Source of the DNA: Gammaproteobacteria bacterium
GTDB lineage: Bacteria; Pseudomonadota; Gammaproteobacteria; Tenderiales; Tenderiaceae
DNA: 17,714 nt
NCBI GenBank assembly: GCA_024276775.1
Contig: JAJRWO010000320.1
Coordinates: 1-17,714 of the forward strand
Direction of reading: 5' to 3'
Shown: piece by piece, positions 7,735 through 14,503 of the stretch
How the letters are laid out: every line of letters begins with the position of its first letter
How positions within the stretch are numbered: the first letter of the stretch is position 1
Program-made: the position numbers and the translations under genes
Notes under the pieces: generated by a model
What the model was told of the DNA's origin: nothing
The model's input: the letters and a program-made list of their open reading frames with translations, nothing else
Databases searched by the model: none

Positions 7735-8301
7735 GTGAAGCGATGTGACTGGGCAAATTCTAACCCTTTGGAAACGGAACACCATGATAAAGAATGGGGG
7801 GTTCCCGTTCATGATGATCGAATGCTTTTTGAAATGTTGATTCTGGAAAGCGCTCAATCGGGATTAAGCTGGGCAACAATTCTTCAAAAAAGACAAGGCT
7901 ACTTAAATGCATTTGATAATTTTGATGCCCATAAAATTTCTAAATACACGGATAAAAAAGTAGAAGAGTTGCTTCAAGATATAAAAATTGTCAGACATAA
8001 ACTAAAAATAAAAGCCACAATAGAAAATGCCAAAATATTTTTGAATATACAAAGTAAACATGGCAGCTTTGATACTTATATTTGGTCATTTGTCGATGGC
8101 AAGCCAGTGAAAAACTCATGGCGTAAACTGTCAGATGTACCAACCAACACACCTGTTTCAGAGGCAATGAGCAAAGACTTAAAGAAAAAGGGGTTTAAAT
8201 TTATTGGACCAACGACATGTTACGCTTATATGCAGGCAGTCGGGATGGTCAATGATCATCTAACATCATGTTTTAGGTACTCTGAAGTAGACGGACTGTA
8301 A
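7735..8301 (+). CDS. tag: DNA-3-methyladenine glycosylase I
   Basis: Excises 3-methyladenine from alkylated DNA as the first step of base-excision repair. The 188 residues match the family over their whole length, starting MKRCDWAN. All four zinc-site ligands known in E. coli Tag fall at the same numbers: Cys4, His17, His175 and Cys179. Glu38 and Trp46 of the base pocket are also in place (ILESAQSGLSW). The start is GTG with AAGGAG 9 nt upstream, a strong site. It sits 15 nt after the HxlR gene, an arrangement suggesting coregulation. The gene is rich in AAA and ATA codons, unlike the neighbouring carboxysome and secretion genes, which hints at acquisition. Confidence 0.95.
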   Translation: MKRCDWANSNPLETEHHDKEWGVPVHDDRMLFEMLILESAQSGLSWATILQKRQGYLNAFDNFDAHKISKYTDKKVEELLQDIKIVRHKLKIKATIENAKIFLNIQSKHGSFDTYIWSFVDGKPVKNSWRKLSDVPTNTPVSEAMSKDLKKKGFKFIGPTTCYAYMQAVGMVNDHLTSCFRYSEVDGL

Positions 8302-8342
8302 AAACAGTGGAGAATTTCAACCCTATCAATTCGCTCGTCATA

Positions 8343-8468
8343 ATGCCTAAAAAATTAACTGGCCGATTAAATGAAGTCGGAATTTTCTCTGAGAAGGAGT
8401 TGCATTTTTATGCTGTGATTACAACACATAAAATAATTCAGAAAAAATATCCCAACGAAATATTATGA
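8343..8468 (+). CDS. Possible 41-aa ORF (tiny coupled pair, first)
   Basis: ATG-started frame of 41 codons (begins MPKKLTGRLNEVGIFS, ends KKYPNEIL), 41 nt after tag. It is basic, has no motif I recognise, and has no clear ribosome site. Its stop overlaps the ATG of the next tiny ORF (ATGA), the geometry of translational coupling, but A/T-rich sequence can give this by chance. It may be a remnant of a decayed gene. Confidence 0.22.
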   Translation: MPKKLTGRLNEVGIFSEKELHFYAVITTHKIIQKKYPNEIL

Positions 8469-8545
8469 ATCAAATTGGAGAAGAAAAAAAACACTTAAAA
8501 AAGGCACTGGTGATTAACATGTTTGCCAATAAAAATAATGCCTGA
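8465..8545 (+). CDS. Possible 26-aa ORF (tiny coupled pair, second)
   Basis: Starts in an ATGA overlap with the previous ORF and runs 26 codons (MNQIGEEKKHLKKALVI...). It is lysine-rich with no recognised homology. The two frames could also be one small gene broken by a frameshift. Low confidence. Confidence 0.18.
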   Translation: MNQIGEEKKHLKKALVINMFANKNNA

Positions 8546-8574
8546 ATTCGTATAATCAGCAGGCAACACCAGAG

Positions 8575-8599
8575 AAAAACCGAACATCAAAGTGCTCGG
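8575..8599 (-). terminator. Intrinsic terminator of the ParA cluster
   Basis: On the minus strand CCGAGCA, a six-base loop (CTTTGA) and TGTTCGG form a 7-bp stem with one G-U pair, followed at once by TTTTT. It lies 25 nt after the stop of the 103-aa gene, so it closes the minus-strand operon that starts near 10334. Confidence 0.75.
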
Positions 8600-8623
8600 C
8601 TTAATGATCAGTCCGGGCAACCA

Positions 8624-8935
8624 CTAACTTTCGTCATCGGTCTCTTTTTCACCTGCCCAACCTGCTTGCTTGGCGCGCTCAATCGCCGCCGTGTGAATAC
8701 GATCATGACGTTCACGTAGGTCTGCAGGCAGGCTACTCACCATACAGCCGTATTTATCCCATTCCTCACTCACTTCATCCAACAGGAGATCCATACGCCC
8801 CAGGTTCCAGCCTGCGCACGTTTCTGTTTCAGGCAACAACCCAAATACCCAGGCATCACGCACCAGTTTGCCAATGGTGGTCATGCCACCGTTTACATCT
8901 TTATCCGTTCCTACGTAGGTATCTGCTCTTGCCAT
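8624..8935 (-). CDS. Conserved-looking hypothetical protein, 103 aa, last gene of ParA cluster
   Basis: Not recognised. The ATG at 8935 is chosen because GAGG sits about 8 nt before it; the frame is open 13 codons further up but without a good start site. The product begins MARADTYVGTDKDVNGGM, has a compact aromatic core (IGKLVRDAWVFGLLPETETC, AGWNLGRMDLLLDEVSEEWD) and a charged helical C-terminus ending in acidic residues. There is no signal peptide or membrane segment, so it is probably cytosolic. The Trp-rich, helical look suggests a folded single-domain protein rather than noise. It lies 133 nt downstream of the mcdB-like gene on the same strand, before the terminator, so a role with the ParA system is inferred from position only. 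Confidence 0.75.
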   Translation of the reverse strand: MARADTYVGTDKDVNGGMTTIGKLVRDAWVFGLLPETETCAGWNLGRMDLLLDEVSEEWDKYGCMVSSLPADLRERHDRIHTAAIERAKQAGWAGEKETDDES

Positions 8936-9016
8936 ATTCTGTATCCTCTTAAAAATAGAAAAGCCCCCACCCACAGGGCAGAGACTTATCCAGTGACGAC
9001 TAACTATTTAATTCAC

Positions 9017-9037
9017 TTCATGTCAAAGAGACATAAA
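9017..9037 (-). other. Stem-loop between mcdB-like and 103-aa genes
   Basis: On the minus strand TTTATGTC, loop TCTTT and GACATGAA make an 8-bp stem including one G-U pair, about 30 nt after the mcdB-like stop. No U-tract follows. It could be an RNA-processing or stability element within the operon. Weak call. Confidence 0.3.
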
Positions 9038-9068
9038 TGAAGCGCCAAAGACGCTCATATCAAAACGA

Positions 9069-9239
9069 TTAATCAGGCCAGACGCGTTTTGACGAAAGAA
9101 CTGGCGGTGCTGCCTGCACCTCAACCAACGTCTCAGCCGGCGCTGAAGAAGCCTTTGCCACGTTAGTGACGGGGTTAGGCTGTTTGGCTTTTGCCTGACG
9201 CACACTGCTTGCTAACTTAGAACCGACTTCTTTTCTCAT
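9069..9239 (-). CDS. mcdB: McdB-like carboxysome positioning adaptor (56 aa), partner of ParA
   Basis: Small, basic, proline/alanine-rich, probably disordered protein: MRKEVGSKLASSVRQAKAKQ, then a PNPVTNVAKASSAP linker, ending VLSSKRVWPD. McdB proteins link carboxysomes to the ParA-type ATPase McdA; they are typically small, low-complexity and carry a Trp within the last few residues, as here (third from the end). The ATG overlaps the ParA stop (ATGA), so translation is coupled, the usual mcdA-mcdB arrangement. GAGGAA lies 11 nt upstream. The same RVWPD tail ends a second small protein encoded at 14504-14680. The family call rests on gene position and the C-terminus, since the sequence is short and divergent. 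Confidence 0.75.
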   Translation of the reverse strand: MRKEVGSKLASSVRQAKAKQPNPVTNVAKASSAPAETLVEVQAAPPVLSSKRVWPD

Positions 9240-9874
9240 GATTTCAATATTTCCTCTATCAAGGCATCAATTTCCTGTTTCGCGGCTTCGCCACGTTTCC
9301 CCATACAGTATACACTCGCCCCCTCTAAAGCTGAACTTCGGTAAACAGCTCGACGCCGCAGACAACTTTCTAACGCAGGGATATCAAATTCATCCAACGC
9401 CTGACGCATCCCTCGGGACATCGCATTGCGCGGCTCCAATTGATTCACTAGGATATAGGGTTGCAATGCTTCATTGTAGATTTTCACTTGCTCAATCGCT
9501 TCAGCCAAACGAACACTGGCCCAGAGATCAACAGGGGAAGGCAAAATGGGGATCAGCACTTTATCTGATACGGTCATTGCAGACTGCGCAACACCCGATT
9601 CAAGGGTAGGCGGACAGTCGACCACCAGGTACTGGTAGTCTTCACGCATTCGTTTAATTTCTCTTGGCAAATTACTGGCTATCGAAATAACCGAAACAGG
9701 GAAGGGCCGTTCATCAGGCGAGAGCCCTGCCCACTGACCGGCCGATCCTTGCGGGTCGGCATCGATAATAAGGGTACGACCGCGTTTTGATAGCCCAGCA
9801 GCCAGGTTCATACTCAAGGTAGTTTTACCCGTACCACCCTTCTGGTTTGCCACTGAAAAAATCTGAGCCAACAT
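9236..9874 (-). CDS. mcdA: ParA-family ATPase, probable McdA
   Basis: Nucleoid-binding ATPase that forms a gradient on DNA to distribute cargo, here most likely carboxysomes. The 212 residues have the deviant Walker A KGGTGKT (12-18) with the signature lysine, the Walker A-prime IIDADPQGS (36-44), and Walker B YLVVDCPP. The start is ATG 9874 with AAGGA 8 nt upstream; a GTG one codon earlier is possible. It lacks the N-terminal DNA-binding domain of plasmid ParA, and it lacks a parB neighbour. The next gene is the mcdB-like ORF, overlapping by ATGA. The nearby cso locus makes McdA the best reading; a plasmid-type or other cargo-positioning ParA is the alternative. Confidence 0.87.
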   Translation of the reverse strand: MLAQIFSVANQKGGTGKTTLSMNLAAGLSKRGRTLIIDADPQGSAGQWAGLSPDERPFPVSVISIASNLPREIKRMREDYQYLVVDCPPTLESGVAQSAMTVSDKVLIPILPSPVDLWASVRLAEAIEQVKIYNEALQPYILVNQLEPRNAMSRGMRQALDEFDIPALESCLRRRAVYRSSALEGASVYCMGKRGEAAKQEIDALIEEILKS

Positions 9875-9913
9875 CACGCCTATCCTTGTTTAAATAATAA
9901 AACCTTCTATCGC

Positions 9914-10334
9914 CTAGCCTTTATCCGGCGGATGAGTACATGAGCCATTGAACGTTTCAGTCAGGGCAAACAATAACGAAATTTCATCGCTGCCGGCAAG
10001 CCCCTGACCTTTTCTAAAGGCCAGCATAACACCCTTACGCACCTCAAGGTAACAGCCATCATGCGTCATCAACTCGGGTGAAATATAAGCACGTGGGTCA
10101 CTTCCCGCTTTCCCATAGACTCGGTATTTTTCAGAAAATTCGTTTTAAGGTGTCGTTTAATCGTCGCCAGCGACTCAACATCATCAATCAACGTCAAAAG
10201 GTAATCACCACGATCAAAACACTCCACCATAATTCAGGGCAGGTAAAAGCTTCGCCAAAAGCAGGCATGGTCTCCGACGCCGGTAATATCGTGCCCACCG
10301 ACATCGGGATCTGTTGACGACCGATCGCTGCCAT
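9914..10334 (-). pseudogene. Frameshifted gene of unknown function upstream of ParA (140 codons if repaired)
   Basis: Three consecutive reading frames read as one protein. Frame one starts MAAIGRQQIPMSVGTILPAS and runs to FTCPELWWSV. Frame two gives DRGDYLLTLIDDVESLATIK and RHLK. Frame three gives NEFSEKYRVYGKAGSDPRAY and ISPELMTHDGCYLEVRKG, ending CTHPPDKG and a TAG. Adding one base in the A/T run at 10216-10219 and one in the run at 10143-10146 restores a 140-aa frame; the span is 421 bases, exactly two short of 141 codons. Both breaks are in four-base homopolymers, so sequencing error and true pseudogenisation are equally possible. The family is not recognised. It lies 37 nt upstream of the ParA gene on the same strand and looks like the first gene of that operon. 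Confidence 0.7.
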
Positions 10335-10469
10335 TTAGTCGCCCAATGGGGCTATAGCCTATTGCCAATGGATAATATTCAATATCAAGATGTACACCTA
10401 TAAGATTTTAGGTTAACGTGGCGGTCTATAAAAAATATTAAAGTGAAATGAGCGAAACCTCAACAGACC
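10335..10469. promoter_or_regulatory. Divergent promoter region with a GGCTATAGCC palindrome
   Basis: This A/T-rich spacer separates the minus-strand ParA cluster from the plus-strand NUDIX gene, so it should hold both promoters. A perfect 10-bp palindrome GGCTATAGCC lies at 10350-10359, flanked by CAAT (10344-10347) and ATTG (10361-10364), forming an imperfect dyad 16 bases before the first gene of the ParA cluster. This could be an operator. No convincing -35/-10 pair was found on either strand. Confidence 0.3.
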
Positions 10470-11027
10470 ATGCATCGCGAAAACCTTTTACAACTCCTTG
10501 ATAACTACAAGCCCTCTTTTATGGAAGAGGCGGCGATGCTTGCCCGTACCCGGCGTTTTATCATGGCAAATGAGAACTGCTTTAATAGAAGCCTGGCCTC
10601 AGGCCATGTGACAGGCTCTTCATGGGTTGTGAACCCTTCTCGAACCCACGCCCTCATGTTACATCATCGCAAGTTGGATCTCTGGTTACAGCCTGGCGGG
10701 CATGCCGATGGGGATACTGATATTCACAATGTGGCAATCAAAGAGACATCAGAAGAATCCGGGATTGCGATTGAAAATATCAAACTGCTTAGTCGTGAAA
10801 TTTTTGATATCGATATCCATACCATTTACGCCAATCAATATGACCCTAGACATGAACATTACGATATTCGTTTTTTACTGGAGATCGATGATAACCAGGT
10901 AATTCCAGGCAACGACGAATCACATCAAATTGGCTGGGTAGCACTGAGTGACATCCCTCGGTTCAACAACTTTCGTTCACTGTATCGAATGACGCGCAAA
11001 ACACGCCAATATTTTGCCGCCACATAA
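10470..11027 (+). CDS. NUDIX hydrolase
   Basis: NUDIX-fold protein of 185 residues, expected to cleave a nucleoside diphosphate linked to another group; substrate unknown. The NUDIX box lies at 77-99: G77 HADGD, T83 in place of the usual Glu, then K91-E92-T-S-E95-E96-S-G98-I99, so the catalytic EE pair is kept but the first Glu is Thr and the Arg is Lys. It is preceded by LWLQPGG, typical of NUDIX proteins. The N-terminal 45 residues (MHRENLLQLLDNYKP) are a helical extension. No Shine-Dalgarno precedes the ATG. It is the only plus-strand gene between the two minus-strand carboxysome-related blocks and converges with csoS1D. Confidence 0.83.
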   Translation: MHRENLLQLLDNYKPSFMEEAAMLARTRRFIMANENCFNRSLASGHVTGSSWVVNPSRTHALMLHHRKLDLWLQPGGHADGDTDIHNVAIKETSEESGIAIENIKLLSREIFDIDIHTIYANQYDPRHEHYDIRFLLEIDDNQVIPGNDESHQIGWVALSDIPRFNNFRSLYRMTRKTRQYFAAT

Positions 11028-11082
11028 CCCACCTTCAATAACTAAAACCACACCACTTTATTATTTAAGCCAACGTCAGCGA

Positions 11083-11715
11083 CTAAGCGTAATGATCGGG
11101 CTTAACCCCAGAAAGGCGTTGCACTGCATCAATTGCTGCATGCGCAGCCGCATCGATATCCGCCTCTGAGCCGGCAAGTGTTAAACGCCCGTAAGCACCC
11201 ACTGCGCGCGCATCAACCAACGTAATATTAGCGGCTTTTTCCGCTTCGTTAGCGGCGTAAACAATGTAACCGGCAGGCTCAGTTTCAAGAATAAACATAC
11301 TCTGACCCGGCAAAATCATTGAACCCCTTCGGTTCTGGCGATTAATCAGCACAGAATGATCGGGGGTAATCGAGCGTACAATTTCATTCCATGCCACGCG
11401 GCACTTCTGACGCTCATCTTCCGCTGTCTTCAATGAGTGTAGTACTGCGCGCCCTGCTTCGCTCACATCACTCTGGTCTCGGTGATGAAAAACCATCGAA
11501 CCAAAGGCACGCTCAACCACTTGCTGGCCAAGATGTACCCGTGTCGCCTTCAATGCCACATCGGTCAAACGATGTATTGCCATGCCGGGTGCAACTTCCA
11601 TCCATAGACAGGCATCACCTGGAACAGGTAGAAACCCCTGGGACACCGTTGCCATATAGGCCGCTAATTGCGGCTGCAGCGAGTCGATAAATACATAGGT
11701 ACGTAACTTAATCAT
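11083..11715 (-). CDS. csoS1D: CsoS1D-type tandem BMC shell protein
   Basis: Minor alpha-carboxysome shell protein; two BMC domains per chain make pseudohexameric trimers with a large gated pore thought to pass metabolites such as RuBP. It has 210 residues. The first BMC domain spans about 1-100 and the second about 105-205 (SMFILETEPAGYIVYAANEA and VDARAVGAYGRLTLAG). VVERAFGSM (66-74) holds the Glu68-Arg69 pair that corresponds to the pore-gate Glu-Arg of cyanobacterial CsoS1D. The N-terminal extension of about 50 residues of the cyanobacterial protein is absent, as is usual in proteobacteria. It lies about 200 nt downstream of the cbbR-like gene on the same strand and probably has its own promoter there. 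Confidence 0.9.
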   Translation of the reverse strand: MIKLRTYVFIDSLQPQLAAYMATVSQGFLPVPGDACLWMEVAPGMAIHRLTDVALKATRVHLGQQVVERAFGSMVFHHRDQSDVSEAGRAVLHSLKTAEDERQKCRVAWNEIVRSITPDHSVLINRQNRRGSMILPGQSMFILETEPAGYIVYAANEAEKAANITLVDARAVGAYGRLTLAGSEADIDAAAHAAIDAVQRLSGVKPDHYA

Positions 11716-11923
11716 GCTTATTTTTTGCCAGGCCTTTTAGCCGAGAAAGATCAGTTGGGCACAAATTTATAGTGCCAGATATTGACGTACATAGTGAATT
11801 CAAAAATTGCATGGTCACCTTATTGGTGATGAGAAAATTTTTGGATTTTCCAGGCGCATCAGAAGTTTGTGCTAGACCGTGATTCAACTGAATTTTTCCA
11901 AGTTTAACATTATCATCACAGGA

Positions 11924-12949
11924 TCAAACACTCTCGCTAGTCTGTTTCCGCATATTGCGGTGCAGCTCAGCAAAATCCTCTCGTAGTCGTCTCATTCTTT
12001 CACTAATTATCGGCCCACTCTCTTTTGCAAATTCTAAAAATCCTTTTGCAATCAGTGATAGCTCTTTATCTTTTGTATGTGCTAAATACCATTTTCGCTC
12101 AATCGGAAAGCCGACCACATCCAGCACCCCAACCGGCCCATTCGCACCTTCCAGACTCAAGGTATGCAGTGAAAGTACCGCCACACCAAGACCCGCAACC
12201 ACCGTATGTTTAATGGCTTCATTACTGCCGAGCTCCATGCGAACATTCGCTTCCAAGCCATGTTCACTGAACAGACGCATCGTCGTGTCCCTGATGCCAG
12301 ATCCTACTTCACGCGATATCAATGGTTCCTTTGCCAATCGTTCAAGACTGATATTTGACTCGGTATAGAGTGGATGAGTACGTGCAGCCAGCACAACCAG
12401 AGGGTTTGGTGCAAAAGGATAAGCCTGTAAATTAAATTCTTTTTTAGGTGGCCGGCCTAATATGTAAATATCATCCTCGTTGTTCGCAATACGTTCAAAA
12501 ATGCGCTCTCGATTACAAACCTTAAGCGAGATATCTATACCGGGGTACTGACGTGAAAAATCGCCCAGAATTTCCGGTGCAAAATATTTTGCGGTGGTAA
12601 TGACAGCCAGGCGCAAGCGGCCCTGATGCATTCCTTTTAAACCCGCAATACGTGAATCGAGATCCGAAAGCGAATCAAAGATTTGACGTACCGCACGATA
12701 TAGCTCTTCACCCGCTTCAGTCGCTTTCAGCTGTCGCCCCGACTGATCAAGCAGCGGTATATCCATCACGTCAGTCAACTTTTTAAGCTGAGTTGAAACC
12801 GTTGGTTGAGTCAGAAACAGCTCTTCCGCCGCACGAGTAAAGCTACGTAAACGCACAACTGATTCAAATATCTGCATCTGTCTGAACGTCGTATGGCGTA
12901 TCAGATACTCTGGCATTCCAGCCTTAAACCTGGCATCGCTCTCAGGCAT
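11924..12949 (-). CDS. cbbR: LysR-type regulator of carbon fixation, CbbR/CmpR-like
   Basis: Transcriptional activator for Calvin-cycle or carbon-concentrating genes. The N-terminal winged helix is classic: RHTTFRQMQIFESVVRLRSF, TRAAEELFLTQPTVSTQLKK and GRQLKATEAGEEL; the effector domain follows from about residue 90 (GRLRLAVITTAKYFAPEILG). CbbR, RbcR and CmpR share this beginning and the GLGVAVLSLHT region. Three starts are possible: GTG 12964, ATG 12949 (GGAAG about 8 nt upstream) and ATG 12916 (AAGG 5 nt upstream, giving MPEYLIRHTTF). 12949 is used here, 341 aa. It follows the PII-like gene by about 40 nt. Which promoters it controls cannot be read, but the cso and sbtA genes are the obvious candidates. 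Confidence 0.87.
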   Translation of the reverse strand: MPESDARFKAGMPEYLIRHTTFRQMQIFESVVRLRSFTRAAEELFLTQPTVSTQLKKLTDVMDIPLLDQSGRQLKATEAGEELYRAVRQIFDSLSDLDSRIAGLKGMHQGRLRLAVITTAKYFAPEILGDFSRQYPGIDISLKVCNRERIFERIANNEDDIYILGRPPKKEFNLQAYPFAPNPLVVLAARTHPLYTESNISLERLAKEPLISREVGSGIRDTTMRLFSEHGLEANVRMELGSNEAIKHTVVAGLGVAVLSLHTLSLEGANGPVGVLDVVGFPIERKWYLAHTKDKELSLIAKGFLEFAKESGPIISERMRRLREDFAELHRNMRKQTSESV

Positions 12950-12991
12950 GGCAAGTGCTTCCACTCAACAAGGTGAACAACGCCGCAGGCA

Positions 12992-13312
12992 TTAGCGAAT
13001 GGTTTTCTCAAATTTATCAGGTGTGATCACTTGAACGTCCGAGATGTAGACAGTCAAGTGATGACCTTTTTTAATTTTTCGCTCAATACTCTCCAAAATC
13101 ACCTGCATTCTGGATTCGGGCAAAATCACTTTCACCACGATGTTGGCATCAAAACCTGACATATCGGAAAAATGGCCAGATGGGCCTTCACCACGAGCGG
13201 TCAGGATAGTGTAGCCACTCACCCCATATTTTTTAAACATGCAGACAAGTTTTTCTTCCAATGAATCATTGCAGATGATGTTCAACAATTTTTCAGCGTA
13301 AAGCGATACCAT
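12992..13312 (-). CDS. Carboxysome-associated PII-like protein (CPII/SbtB type)
   Basis: Small trimeric signalling protein of 106 residues, PII fold. In related systems SbtB binds adenine nucleotides and inhibits the bicarbonate transporter SbtA, and CPII of chemoautotrophs binds ADP or AMP with bicarbonate. The PII-like core is visible: beta1 and helix to KKYGVSGYTILTARGEGPSG (T-loop region about 36-57), then NIVVKVILPESRMQVILESI and a final strand TVYISDVQVI. It lacks the C-terminal CGPxGC redox motif of cyanobacterial SbtB and the uridylylated Tyr context of GlnB. It sits 66 nt downstream of the SbtA gene, the typical sbtA-sbtB pairing, which supports the role. Confidence 0.85.
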   Translation of the reverse strand: MVSLYAEKLLNIICNDSLEEKLVCMFKKYGVSGYTILTARGEGPSGHFSDMSGFDANIVVKVILPESRMQVILESIERKIKKGHHLTVYISDVQVITPDKFEKTIR

Positions 13313-13378
13313 TGCTTATCTTCCCATTATTTAAGTCAGAACAACACAACATCCAGGCACCTGTCCGAAAACAAGCCC

Positions 13379-14380
13379 CTAGAGCACCATCGCTTTTGCC
13401 AGACCGTGATAGAGCGGAATGCCTATAATAACATTAAAAGGAAAGGTGATTCCAAGCGACAACGTCAGGTAAAACGAAGGATTAGCTTCAGGCACCGCCA
13501 ATCGCATCGCTGGCGGTACTGCAATATAAGAGGCACTGGCACCTAACACACCCACCAGCATCGCGCCACCCACAGAGAAGTCCAACATGTTAGCACCAAC
13601 ATAGACGCCAATCACACCACCAACCAGTGGCATCACCACACCAAATGCAGCTAGCACAATACCCACTTGCTTAAAGTCACCAATACGCCGTGCGGCAACC
13701 ATCCCCATGTCAAACAGAAACAAGCACAACACGCCCATAAAAATATCATCGATAAAGGGCTTGAGTTTATCCATGCCAGAAGGTTCGGCAATGGCACCAA
13801 TAATCATCGAACCAATCAGGACGACCACGCTGCCATTAGTAAAGGCATCGCGCAACATATCTTTAAAATCACCCTTCTCACCACTATCTTTGGCTATCTT
13901 GACACCTCCCTCACGTGCAGCAAGGGTATGGCGCGCCTTCGCCGCCAGCAGCAAGCCCACCACAATCGCGGGTGACTCCATGACCGCCAGCATAATCAGC
14001 GGATATGTCTCATATTGAATGCTTAGATTATCGAGATAGGCAATTGCCGTCAGAAAGGTGCCAGCACTAACAGAACCATAATGAGCAGAGATAGCCGCCG
14101 CATCAAGTGGGCTCACCTTACGTGTTGCCACCAATGCCAAATAACCAATAATGGGCAGCGCGAAGCCTAATATGAGTGCCCATATAATTGACTGAAATGC
14201 AATGGCAATATCGGCCTTGGCCAATTCATAACCACCATGAAGGCCTATTGCCATTAACAGGTATATGGAGAGAACTTTCGCCAGGTCTGGCGGGAAGCGT
14301 AGATCTGACTTAATCAATCTCGCAATAACGCCCAGCGCAAAAAATAACACCGCAGGCAGTAATAAACTACTCAGATTCAT
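13379..14380 (-). CDS. sbtA: Sodium-dependent bicarbonate transporter SbtA
   Basis: Inner-membrane Na+/HCO3- symporter that feeds the carbon-concentrating mechanism. It has 333 residues with about ten hydrophobic segments in two inverted halves, separated by a hydrophilic cytoplasmic loop at about 147-183 (AAKARHTLAAREGG...GEKGDFKDM), the usual SbtB contact region. The half-repeat motifs SAHYGSVSAGTF (98-109) and GASASYIAVPPAMR (near 280) match the SbtA substrate and sodium site. GGAG lies about 9 nt before the ATG. It is followed by the PII-like gene and cbbR. The 124-nt gap to the upstream mcdB-like gene could hold a promoter; none was clearly seen. Confidence 0.9.
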   Translation of the reverse strand: MNLSSLLLPAVLFFALGVIARLIKSDLRFPPDLAKVLSIYLLMAIGLHGGYELAKADIAIAFQSIIWALILGFALPIIGYLALVATRKVSPLDAAAISAHYGSVSAGTFLTAIAYLDNLSIQYETYPLIMLAVMESPAIVVGLLLAAKARHTLAAREGGVKIAKDSGEKGDFKDMLRDAFTNGSVVVLIGSMIIGAIAEPSGMDKLKPFIDDIFMGVLCLFLFDMGMVAARRIGDFKQVGIVLAAFGVVMPLVGGVIGVYVGANMLDFSVGGAMLVGVLGASASYIAVPPAMRLAVPEANPSFYLTLSLGITFPFNVIIGIPLYHGLAKAMVL

Positions 14381-14503
14381 GCCTTAAATCTCCGATTACT
14401 CATAACCATAGACTGTCATTTTCAACCACATTAATAAATGCTTGATGCACACAAACCCAGGTATTAACGTGACTCTATGATTGATAATGTGATTGATGAC
14501 GTA

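Noticed and set aside
8959..8979. GCCC/GGGC stem followed by UUUU on the minus strand, upstream of the 103-aa gene
   Set aside because: Only a 4-bp stem with a 9-base loop, and it lies just before a gene start; too weak to call a terminator or attenuator.
9023..9205. Minus-strand Arg-rich frame of 60 codons
   Set aside because: It is a different frame over the mcdB-like gene, which has better coupling and the RVWPD tail; the Arg-rich content is a frame artefact.
10078..10317. Plus-strand 79-codon frame opposite the frameshifted gene
   Set aside because: It overlaps the repaired minus-strand 140-aa gene, has no ribosome site, and its product is not protein-like; it is an antisense shadow.
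11815..11829. TCACC-TTATT-GGTGA inverted repeat between cbbR and csoS1D
   Set aside because: Five-base arms are expected by chance in A/T-rich spacers; it is not placed against a clear promoter.
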